Part shown: in pieces, positions 57,724 to 64,000 of the stretch
Position numbering within the stretch: position 1 is the first letter of the stretch
How the letters are laid out: every line of letters begins with the position of its first letter
NCBI RefSeq assembly: GCF_000153765.1
Contig: NZ_DS022295.1
Location: 980,594-1,044,593, forward strand
DNA from: Mariprofundus ferrooxydans PV-1
GTDB taxonomy: Bacteria > Pseudomonadota > Zetaproteobacteria > Mariprofundales > Mariprofundaceae
Direction of reading: 5' to 3'
Length of the DNA stretch: 64,000 nt
Translations under genes and position numbers: made by a program
The notes under the pieces: generated by a model
What the model was told of the DNA's origin: nothing
Databases searched by the model: none
What the model saw: the letters and a program-made list of their open reading frames with translations, nothing else

Positions 57724-58026
57724 TTAATCATACCAATGACCTATGACACCCATCCAAATCAAGAAAATAAACATATAACTTATTAGCCCAACAACAAAGG
57801 TAAAGAACCTGTGCGATTTCGGTGCATCAGCTCCCACTGTGGTTCGCATATTCATACTCCAACCAAACAAATACGCAACAATAGGGTCCATGAAAAATGT
57901 CATCACCAGTAAAACAAACCAATGTCCATCTGGTAAATTTGGAAAAAATAAAAGCCTCACCCCAACGCCAAGCACCACAAAATGAAAAAAAATATTTATC
58001 AGTAAGGCTTTTGCTCTGGTTGTCAT
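57724..58026 (-). CDS. Small membrane protein, paralogue B
   Basis: A 100-aa protein with three hydrophobic helices (about 8-28, 34-55 and 74-94). It aligns end to end with the 104-aa protein at 56613-56927 (NIFFHFVVLG, MDPI, TVGADAPK, MGVIG) at roughly half identity, so the duplication is not very recent. It is followed by the cut-off MRKAGG gene, reproducing the A-copy gene order. Family not recognised. Confidence 0.68.
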   Translation of the reverse strand: MTTRAKALLINIFFHFVVLGVGVRLLFFPNLPDGHWFVLLVMTFFMDPIVAYLFGWSMNMRTTVGADAPKSHRFFTFVVGLISYMFIFLIWMGVIGHWYD

Positions 58027-58145
58027 ATCTAGCCCTTATTAAGGATACGCTGTAGGCGCCGTGGAACTGGCCGTTTGCCCAAAGAAATACCCAACTATAT
58101 TACCAAACACCTGGAGCCCGCGGCTTGGGCTCTTATGGTAGAAAA

Positions 58146-58216
58146 GGGGTCAGAGCCCTTTTCCAGTCGAATCATCAAATCCGCTGCTAAACAAGCGCAA
58201 AACGAGTCCTGACCCC
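58146..58216. repeat. 71-bp GGGGTCAG...CTGACCCC element, copy B
   Basis: Same length and ends as copy A, interior nearly identical (GAGCCCTTTT in place of GATCCCTTTT). Its right end is the first unit of the tandem array that follows. Confidence 0.88.
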
Positions 58217-58403
58217 TAGTTTTCTGACCCCTAGTTTTCTGACCCCTAGTTTTCTGACCCCTAGTTTTCTGACCCCTAGTTTTCGCTGACCCCTAGTTTT
58301 CGCTGACCCCTAGTTTTCGCTGACCCCTAGTTTTCGCTGACCCCTAGTTTTCGCTGACCCCTAGTTTTCGCTGACCCCTAGTTTTCGCTGACCCCTAGTT
58401 TTC
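58209..58403. repeat. Twelve-unit minisatellite derived from the element end
   Basis: Units of CTGACCCCTAGTTTT follow head to tail. Four 15-bp units (58209-58268) are succeeded by seven 17-bp units CTGACCCCTAGTTTTCG (58269-58387) and one partial unit (58388-58403). The first unit is the right terminus and flank of element copy B. Units within each class are identical. A related two-unit start (GACCCCTAGTTTTT twice) follows copy C near 58961-58987. No ORF. It is not a CRISPR array: there are no unique spacers. Confidence 0.95.
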
Positions 58404-58479
58404 TTCTCTGAAAGCCTGGCCCTTGCCTAGCACCAATCTTCCCAAGGATTTGCCCGGTCCGACCCGATTTTATGATTGA

Positions 58480-58860
58480 TTAATTCATTTCAGTTACAAT
58501 GCTACCAATAACCTTTCCATCTTTTATAAGAAGGTAACCAGCGCGGCCAGAAAAACTTTCCCATGATCTTTTTTCAGTGATGAAATAAATGATACAACCT
58601 CCATTTTTCTCATAATTAGCCTTAAGATCGTTCCATTCATTATTGAATGCTCCAAATGGAACCATTGTTGATTTACCATCCTTATTCATATTAACCATCG
58701 TTCGTTTTTCAGCTTCCTCTACAGTTAAGGGGCTCGAAAACTCAACATCAAATGAGAAAAATTTTCTGGCTTCACTAGGATCACATGGCTTTGCAGCACA
58801 AGATGATTCAAACAAAAAACACAGACAAATAACTAACCATGAAAGTAGTTTCTTATTCAT
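58480..58860 (-). CDS. Exported protein of unknown family, possible lipoprotein
   Basis: A 126-aa protein from ATG 58860, which has GAAGGAG 7 bp upstream; the frame to 58884 is rejected. An N-terminal signal (KKLLSWLVICLCFLFESSC) ends at a Cys that could be lipidated, although the box FESSC is poor. The mature part has three or more cysteines and conserved-looking AARKFFSFDVEF-type and SFSGRAGYLLIKDGKVIGSI segments. It lies between element copies B and C. AT-rich. Family not recognised. Confidence 0.65.
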   Translation of the reverse strand: MNKKLLSWLVICLCFLFESSCAAKPCDPSEARKFFSFDVEFSSPLTVEEAEKRTMVNMNKDGKSTMVPFGAFNNEWNDLKANYEKNGGCIIYFITEKRSWESFSGRAGYLLIKDGKVIGSIVTEMN

Positions 58861-58895
58861 ATCATCTCCTTCGAGCATAACCATAATAGGAATAA

Positions 58896-58966
58896 GGGGT
58901 CAGAGCCCTTTTCCAGTCGAATCATCTAATCCGCCGCTAAACAAGCGCAAAACGAGTCCTGACCCC
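58896..58966. repeat. 71-bp GGGGTCAG...CTGACCCC element, copy C
   Basis: Left end at 58896-58903, right end at 58959-58966; interior differs from A and B at only a few bases (CATCTAATCCGCCGC). Flanked by GGAATAA and TAGTTTTT. A second GACCCCTAGTTTTT follows directly, the first step of the expansion seen after copy B. Confidence 0.88.
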
Positions 58967-58999
58967 TAGTTTTTGACCCCTAGTTTTTCAACTATAAAT

Positions 59000-59275
59000 T
59001 TATCGCATAAACTTTATGGGAAAGATCACACTATATATGATTACAGTTACCAATATTATCTCAGATAGGCCATTTACCATCAACGTTAGCCCAAATATCT
59101 CTTTATTCATCAATAAAATATAATACACACTCAACAGAATAAAGTTTGAAAGAATATACAAAGCTTTCTTTGTGTTTGTAGCTCCAGATTCAAAGTCAGT
59201 TTTCTTTCCGATCAAAACGGAAAGTGTAACAAATAATACTGACACCAATAAAAGTTCACTAAAACTCAAAAACAT
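59000..59275 (-). CDS. Small membrane protein coupled to a toxin-like tail, 91 aa
   Basis: A 91-aa protein with three membrane helices (about 5-23, 35-55 and 62-86). ATG 59275 begins one base after the TAA of the upstream tail fragment. Length and topology match the 93-aa protein at 57087-57368, although sequence identity is low. This repeated tail-plus-membrane-protein layout suggests an immunity role; that is inference. AT-rich. Family not recognised. Confidence 0.68.
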   Translation of the reverse strand: MFLSFSELLLVSVLFVTLSVLIGKKTDFESGATNTKKALYILSNFILLSVYYILLMNKEIFGLTLMVNGLSEIILVTVIIYSVIFPIKFMR

Positions 59276-59276
59276 A

Positions 59277-59477
59277 TTACTGCCCTCCCCCGTAATATTG
59301 ATATATTCCGTTTATATCAGCTGCACCTTCAAGCATAAGTAAAGGTGAAGCTGTTTGTGTATAAGAAGGCACTTTATCTGCATAATAAAGCTTAAAGCCA
59401 TTTTTCGCGACACTTCTCATCAACTCCATTGCTGAAGAAGTCAAATCGACAGTTAATATATAGCATTCCCATTTGCC
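59277..59477 (-). pseudogene. C-terminal fragment of a second DUF4225-like protein
   Basis: An open minus-strand frame of 66 codons without a start: a stop lies at 59478-59480. It reads ...YILTVDLTSSAMELMRSVAK, GFKLYYADKVPSYTQTASPL and LEGAADINGIYQYYGGGQ, ending in TAA at 59277-59279. It aligns with the remnant at 57368-57657 (VDL, FKLY, LxLE/LMIE, GI) and both are followed at once by a small three-helix membrane protein. The N-terminal part is gone. Beyond it to lpxB, about 200 bp contain only a small palindrome (AAAGGGGACGCTACCCTTT-like, near 59509). Confidence 0.55.
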
Positions 59478-59680
59478 TTACTTCCACCCAAAGCATGGTA
59501 TCCTTGGTAAAGGGGACGCTACCCTTTATCTGATATCCATTACCTTTTTGGTCTACCTTGCATTAATGGTGCCTGGCTTGACAATTGGGTAGTGACCAGG
59601 ATTTCAGATAAATAAACATCTACCCCCTTCCCTCACAAAACGACTCGTTCCCCGCCTTGCGGCAATCCATCGCTGCTGAT

Positions 59681-60808
59681 TCAGCGGTTGGCCAGCTGTT
59701 GCCCCACCATATCCACTACGTTGGCGGCAACCCTGTGCTGGCCCAATCGCTGACGCAGCTCTTTAAACGCCTCACGTTGTGCCAGAGCGCTTGTGCCGTC
59801 ATCCAGCAGTGGCAGCAGATGCGCCATAATATTGTCCACCGTACACGCCTGCTGAATCAGCTCTGGCATCACCGGCTTGTCACCCAGTATGATATTGGCA
59901 AGCCCCGCGCAGCGTAGTTGCACCAACCGTCTGGCCAGAAATGCAAACAGAGCCGATGTTTTATATACCAACAGTGTCGGTACGTCCCATAAAGCCAGCT
60001 CCAGTGTCGCTGTACCGGAGACCGCAACAGCCAGGTCGGCCCTGAGCGCATAACCCTGCTCTTCCCGCTTCAGCGGCACCGCCCCCGCCTGCCAGAGTGC
60101 ATCAAGCGCATGCATTTCCACACCAGGCGCCACCGGCACCACACAGGCGATATCAGGTGCATGCTGACGAACCTGTTGCAGCACTTCCGCCAGCAGCGGC
60201 ACATGCGTGCGCAACTCCTGTGGACGACTGCCGGGCAACAGTGCCAACAGTGTTTGTTCTTCACGCACTCCGAGGTGCTGCTTTAATTCAGCCGATGTCC
60301 AGCCAGCCACGCAGGCTTCTGCGCTGGGATTACCGACATAGCGTGCATCAACACCGCGTTCGCCAAACCACTCCGGTTCAAACGGCAGAATACAGGCCAG
60401 TGCATCCTGTGAGCGGATCAGCTTGCGCACCCGCCAGCTACCCCAGGCCCACAGTTTGGGGGCAATAAAATGGATGACCGGGATACCCAGCTTCCGCAAC
60501 TTGCGTCCCAGACGCATATGAAAGCTGGAAAAATCAACCAGCACAGCCACATCCGGCCGCTGCTCTTTGCACCAGTCGAGAACCGATTCCTCAACACGGC
60601 GAATCCGCGACAGTGCCGCCAGCACCTCACCAAAACCCATAACATTGAGCTCGGCCATATCATGCAGCGGCAGACAACCGGCCGCCTGCATGCGCGATCC
60701 TGCAATGCCGTGAAGGGATGCTGCCGGAAAGCGATTCTGCAGCTCGGCCACAACGGTGGCAGCGTGCATATCGCCGGATGTTTCACCGGCACTGATAAAA
60801 AAGCGCAT
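59681..60808 (-). CDS. lpxB: Lipid-A-disaccharide synthase
   Basis: GT19 glycosyltransferase at the inner membrane that joins UDP-2,3-diacylglucosamine and lipid X. At 375 aa it has normal length. The N-terminal signature ISAGETSGDMHAA and the VDFSSFHMRLGRKL, HFIAPKLWAWGSWR and YVGNPSAEA segments are diagnostic. The UDP site Glu is in the SGTATLELAL block. It is the last gene of lpxD-fabZ-lpxA-lpxI-lpxB, 23 bp after lpxI. Confidence 0.96.
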   Translation of the reverse strand: MRFFISAGETSGDMHAATVVAELQNRFPAASLHGIAGSRMQAAGCLPLHDMAELNVMGFGEVLAALSRIRRVEESVLDWCKEQRPDVAVLVDFSSFHMRLGRKLRKLGIPVIHFIAPKLWAWGSWRVRKLIRSQDALACILPFEPEWFGERGVDARYVGNPSAEACVAGWTSAELKQHLGVREEQTLLALLPGSRPQELRTHVPLLAEVLQQVRQHAPDIACVVPVAPGVEMHALDALWQAGAVPLKREEQGYALRADLAVAVSGTATLELALWDVPTLLVYKTSALFAFLARRLVQLRCAGLANIILGDKPVMPELIQQACTVDNIMAHLLPLLDDGTSALAQREAFKELRQRLGQHRVAANVVDMVGQQLANR

Positions 60809-60831
60809 CAGATGCCCGTCGTATTCAACAA

Positions 60832-61653
60832 CTACGTCCCGCTGTAGCCGTAAACAGAGATACCATAACTTGCGGCCAGCTCACGAAAGCGTTGCCGCTC
60901 GATAATCAGTGTTTTCTCCGCTTCAACCGCCAGCAGTGTACAGCCGCTGGCATGCATGGTTGCCAGCGTATCAGGCCCTACAGCCGGCACATCAAAGCGC
61001 AAATCCTGATTCGGCTTGGCTACCTTGATCACCGCTGCCTTGCCGCTGCCGAGCGAACCGCCGCGCGTGATCGCCTCATCCGTACCCTCAATCGCTTCCA
61101 CTGCCAGCACAGCCTGATCCTGAACGACAATCGTCTGGCCGATATCAAGTCCGGCAATCGCCTTGGCATGAGTAAAACCGAAACGGATGTCCGGCATACG
61201 TTTTGCAGCGGCAGGACCGGCCAGCAATCCCTCACTCGCCAGCATAGCACCCGCATAGCGTGTCTGATCGATCAGCGTCAGCCCCGCCTCCGCCAATAGC
61301 TCCGCAATAGTATTGAGAATAGAGTCATCACGTCGGTCTTTTAAACGCAACAGTCCTTTCATGGCTGTCAGGTCAGGCCGAAAATTACGAAACAGGTGTA
61401 GTTTTCTGACCTTGCCGGCCATGACAACCTGATCCACGCCCGCTTTTTTAAAGGCCTTGATCATGCCGCCAATCTGCCCGACATGCAGCCAGCAGGTGGA
61501 GGCGACAAGCGCCTCAATCTCTTTTGATGTCTCTTCACGTGCAGCCACAACATGCACTTCAAAACCCGTCTCATTCAGCGCCTGTGCCAACTCCAGAGGG
61601 AAATGGCCATAGCCTGCAATAAGTCCGATGCGACGACCGGCTGCAGTGGTCAC
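60832..61653 (-). CDS. lpxI: UDP-2,3-diacylglucosamine pyrophosphatase LpxI
   Basis: Hydrolyses UDP-2,3-diacylglucosamine to lipid X; the LpxH replacement in alpha-, zeta- and other proteobacteria (old DUF1009). From GTG 61653 it is 273 aa, the family length, opening VTTAAGRRIGLIAGYGHFPLELA; the longer frame back to 61791 runs through lpxA and is spurious. The catalytic-region blocks GFTHAKAIAGLDIGQTIVVQ and KVAKPNQDLRFDVPAVGPDT are present. The GTG begins one base after the lpxA stop (TAGTGTG). No lpxH is seen. Confidence 0.94.
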   Translation of the reverse strand: MTTAAGRRIGLIAGYGHFPLELAQALNETGFEVHVVAAREETSKEIEALVASTCWLHVGQIGGMIKAFKKAGVDQVVMAGKVRKLHLFRNFRPDLTAMKGLLRLKDRRDDSILNTIAELLAEAGLTLIDQTRYAGAMLASEGLLAGPAAAKRMPDIRFGFTHAKAIAGLDIGQTIVVQDQAVLAVEAIEGTDEAITRGGSLGSGKAAVIKVAKPNQDLRFDVPAVGPDTLATMHASGCTLLAVEAEKTLIIERQRFRELAASYGISVYGYSGT

Positions 61654-61654
61654 A

Positions 61655-62458
61655 CTATTCGCTATCGCGTGCGTGCATGGAGAGTCCGCGTTTGGCTGTA
61701 CGAATAAACTCCAGCATACTGAGGGCATCCGCATCATCAGCGGGAATGATCGCTTCGGCCTGCGCAAGACGTTGCTCACGACTTCCTGCATCCTGCAACA
61801 GGAGGCGATAGACTTCCTTTAACCGGCCCACCCGCTCCAGCGTGAATCCCTGACGTTTGAGTCCGACAATATTCAGCCCGCTAAGACCGCTGCGGTAACC
61901 ACCGGCAAGCAGACAAAATGGCGGCACATCCTTGGTTACCCCGCTCATACCACCAATCATGGCCAGCCGGCCAATACGGACAAACTGCTGAATAGCGGAA
62001 AGGCCACCAATAATTGCCTGATCAGCCACTTCAACATGACCGGCCAGGGTCGCGCAATTGGCCAGCACAATCTGGTTCCCCAGCAGGCAATCGTGGGCAA
62101 TATGTGTATAGGCCATCAACAGGTTCCGATCACCAATACGGGTGACCATACCGCCACCCTCAGTCCCGGCATTGATGGTTACACTTTCCCTGATCTGGTT
62201 ATCATCGCCGATAATCGTCTGCGATGGTTCGTCATTATACTTCAAATCCTGTGGTATCTGGCCGATGGAAGCGAATGGAAATATCCTGTTATTTACACCC
62301 AGTTTCGTGCGACCGGTGATAACAATATGCGACTGCAAACTACAACCATCGCCGATCACAACATCCGGTCCTATGCAGCAGAAGGGACCTATTGTGACGT
62401 TACTGCCAATGACCGCCTTGCTGTCAACAACTGCCGTCGGGTGAATCAGGCTGTTCAT
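61655..62458 (-). CDS. lpxA: UDP-N-acetylglucosamine acyltransferase
   Basis: First step of lipid A synthesis, using a hydroxyacyl-ACP. At 267 aa it has normal length. It has a left-handed beta-helix of hexapeptide repeats ([20 protein letters not shown] onwards), catalytic His in [11 protein letters not shown], and a C-terminal helical domain. The start overlaps fabZ by 4 bp. The conserved [12 protein letters not shown] marks LpxA. Confidence 0.96.
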   Translation of the reverse strand: MNSLIHPTAVVDSKAVIGSNVTIGPFCCIGPDVVIGDGCSLQSHIVITGRTKLGVNNRIFPFASIGQIPQDLKYNDEPSQTIIGDDNQIRESVTINAGTEGGGMVTRIGDRNLLMAYTHIAHDCLLGNQIVLANCATLAGHVEVADQAIIGGLSAIQQFVRIGRLAMIGGMSGVTKDVPPFCLLAGGYRSGLSGLNIVGLKRQGFTLERVGRLKEVYRLLLQDAGSREQRLAQAEAIIPADDADALSMLEFIRTAKRGLSMHARDSE

Positions 62459-62901
62459 ACGTCGTCCTTGGGCACCAACGTAGCAGTTAGCGTCCCTTCA
62501 CACACCAGCTTGCCATCAACAAAAGCCTCACCCTTCAGCTTCCACAAGAAGCCACGTCGACGCAGGCAGGTCATCTCAAAAATCACCTGGTCACCTGGCC
62601 TGACAGGTCGCCTGAAACGTACGCCATCAATACCGGTAAAGTAGACCAGATATTCACGATCATCTTCCACCGACTGAAATGCAAGAATACCGCCAGCCTG
62701 AGCCATCGCTTCAACCAGCAGCACCCCCGGCATGACCGGATGACCCGGAAAGTGACCGGCAAACTGCGGCTCATTGATAGAGACGTTTTTCAGTGCACGG
62801 ATGCTTTTTTCTTTTTCAAAACCAAGCACCCGGTCGATTAACAGAAATGGATAGCGATGCGGCAAATGCTGCATGATATCGTCAATATTCAGTACTGACA
62901 T
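62455..62901 (-). CDS. fabZ: 3-hydroxyacyl-ACP dehydratase
   Basis: Hot-dog-fold dehydratase of fatty-acid elongation. At 148 aa it has normal length. The catalytic His is in [13 protein letters not shown] and the catalytic Glu in [11 protein letters not shown]; it opens with [17 protein letters not shown]. Its place between lpxD and lpxA is the usual one and balances fatty-acid use against lipid A. Confidence 0.97.
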   Translation of the reverse strand: MSVLNIDDIMQHLPHRYPFLLIDRVLGFEKEKSIRALKNVSINEPQFAGHFPGHPVMPGVLLVEAMAQAGGILAFQSVEDDREYLVYFTGIDGVRFRRPVRPGDQVIFEMTCLRRRGFLWKLKGEAFVDGKLVCEGTLTATLVPKDDV

Positions 62902-62955
62902 CGTTACTCCTCAAATGATCGTTCCATACTACTACCAGAGTAGAAAAGCCGTATT

Positions 62956-63984
62956 TTACGAACGGGTACGTAGCGATTTCCACAGATCGGGCAGTTTCAA
63001 CATGATTGCCGAGACCCTCAGCCACATCCGGTGCGGCATGGCCGGGGAGCCTGCATAGGTTCCACCTGCCTCAAGATCGCTCATGACCCCGGTTTGTCCT
63101 GCCAACCGACAACCGTCACCAATCTTCAGGTGACCGGCAATGCCAACCTGACCGCCAAACTGACAACCCCGGCCAATCTGGGTCGAACCGGAAACCCCCA
63201 CCTGACTGGCCATCACGGTAAATGCGCCTACGCGCACGTTGTGGGCAACCTGAACCAGGTTATCCAGCTTCACGCCGCGTTCGATGACCGTATCGCCAAG
63301 GGCTCCGCGATCCACACATGCGTTGGCCCCGATCTCCACATCATTTTCGAGAATCACCCGCCCAGCCTGAGGAATCTTCAGGTATGATTCACCCGTCCAG
63401 GCATAACCGAAACCATCTGAGCCAATCACGGCTCCCGGCTGCAGTATGACATCATCCCCCAGCACACACCCGTTCATGACCACTGCATTGGCATGCAATA
63501 TACAGCGCTGGCCGATCACCACATCTTCACCGATTACACATCCGGGACCAATAATTGAACCAGAACCGATATCGGCTCTCGCCCCGATCACTGCCTGCGG
63601 CCCCACATCCACATCCGCTGCGAGGCGGGCATCCGGGGCAATGACAGCTGTTGCATGGCGCTGACCGGCGGAAACGGGTGCAGGATGAAAATGTCGCTGC
63701 AGTCGTGCAAAAGCCAGATACGGGTCATCAACCAGAATGACGCTACTGGCCCCTTCATGAGCAGATCCGGCAGCAATCAATACGGCGGCCGCAGCAGTTG
63801 CGGATAAATCGCCCTTGTAGTGCTGGTTGGACAGAAACCCGATTTCCGTTTCCGTAGCATTTTTCAACGTATTGACGCCGGTGATCTTGCGCGAAGCAAC
63901 AGCCCCACCCTCCAGGCTACCACCGACAATAGCTACAGCTTCGGCAATAGTCAGATCTGAACCGGTTCGGGCTATCACTGGCAT
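62956..63984 (-). CDS. lpxD: UDP-3-O-acylglucosamine N-acyltransferase
   Basis: Third step of lipid A synthesis. At 342 aa it has normal length. The N-terminal uridine-binding domain ([28 protein letters not shown]) is followed by hexapeptide repeats from about residue 105. The catalytic His is in [12 protein letters not shown], and the family block GSDGFGYAW is present. The start lies 16 bp from the window edge, so its ribosome-binding site is only partly visible. It starts the lipid A cluster here; bamA or skp genes may lie beyond the edge. Confidence 0.96.
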   Translation of the reverse strand: MPVIARTGSDLTIAEAVAIVGGSLEGGAVASRKITGVNTLKNATETEIGFLSNQHYKGDLSATAAAAVLIAAGSAHEGASSVILVDDPYLAFARLQRHFHPAPVSAGQRHATAVIAPDARLAADVDVGPQAVIGARADIGSGSIIGPGCVIGEDVVIGQRCILHANAVVMNGCVLGDDVILQPGAVIGSDGFGYAWTGESYLKIPQAGRVILENDVEIGANACVDRGALGDTVIERGVKLDNLVQVAHNVRVGAFTVMASQVGVSGSTQIGRGCQFGGQVGIAGHLKIGDGCRLAGQTGVMSDLEAGGTYAGSPAMPHRMWLRVSAIMLKLPDLWKSLRTRS

Positions 63985-64000
63985 GATAATATTATTTCTG

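Noticed and set aside
58209..58403. CRISPR array
   Set aside because: The repeated units are contiguous with no unique spacers, and no cas genes are near; it is a minisatellite.
56928..59480. attC sites of a second cassette array in the small-gene island
   Set aside because: The separators are GGGGTCAG-ended elements without GTTRRRY or RYYYAAC cores, so they are not attC sites.
61654..61791. N-terminal extension of lpxI to an upstream ATG
   Set aside because: It would run 46 codons through the coding region of lpxA; the GTG directly after the lpxA stop gives normal LpxI length.

Overview
The window reads as chromosomal DNA of a Gram-negative, probably aquatic proteobacterium. The evidence is a lipid A cluster (lpxD-fabZ-lpxA-lpxI-lpxB), a TonB-dependent receptor, several c-di-GMP enzymes, gatCAB, RNase J and a bacterial sucrose operon. 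A Mariprofundus-like zetaproteobacterium or a methylotroph-like gammaproteobacterium would fit, but this is inference; no rRNA or other taxonomic marker is present. Gene density is high. Most of the window is ordinary core sequence of medium GC, interrupted by two islands that look acquired.

Layout. 0-7 kb: the N-terminal part of RNase J (cut by the window edge), pyrE, then a three-gene minus-strand unit of a YfiR-family periplasmic protein, a CHASE8-type hybrid histidine kinase and a TonB receptor. 7.4-11.4 kb: a plus-strand cluster of circularly permuted ATP-grasp, alpha-E and transglutaminase-like proteins, followed by a gamma-glutamylcyclotransferase-like protein. 11.6-15.3 kb: an integron-type cassette array without an integrase. 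It has three attC-like sites, two small membrane-protein cassettes, one two-gene cassette (retinol-reductase-like flavoprotein plus metallo-beta-lactamase-fold hydrolase) and a cut-off fourth gene start. 15.4-23 kb: selO, a radical SAM protein, an AsmA-like protein, tas and two diguanylate cyclases. 23.1-31.7 kb: tRNA-Glu(CTC) and a chemosensory operon (CheA-REC, degenerate MCP, CheW) headed by an unusual GspE/PilB-type ATPase fused to a response-regulator domain, with three unknown exported proteins upstream.

31.9-39.8 kb: an orphan DppBC-like permease pair with tadA, a third diguanylate cyclase, NTF2-like and double-cupin proteins, rlmE, and an ABC-2 exporter. 39.9-45.8 kb: the sucrose operon sps-spp-fructokinase-amylosucrase. 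46.3-55.8 kb: ilvC with a strong terminator, an aminotransferase, an AsmA-like protein, gatCAB and a dienelactone hydrolase. 56.3-59.5 kb: an AT-rich island of small membrane proteins, all on the minus strand. It is littered with 71-bp GGGGTCAG...CTGACCCC elements, a 12-copy minisatellite built from the end of one of them, a duplicated and truncated gene pair, and two C-terminal tails of what looks like one toxin-type family (DUF4225-like, from memory). Each tail is translationally coupled to a 91-93-residue membrane protein. 59.7-64 kb: the lipid A cluster.

The most unusual items are the toxin-tail/membrane-protein island with its repeats, the integrase-less cassette array, and the secretion ATPase-receiver fusion heading a chemosensory operon. 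No IS element, prophage, CRISPR array or rRNA was found.
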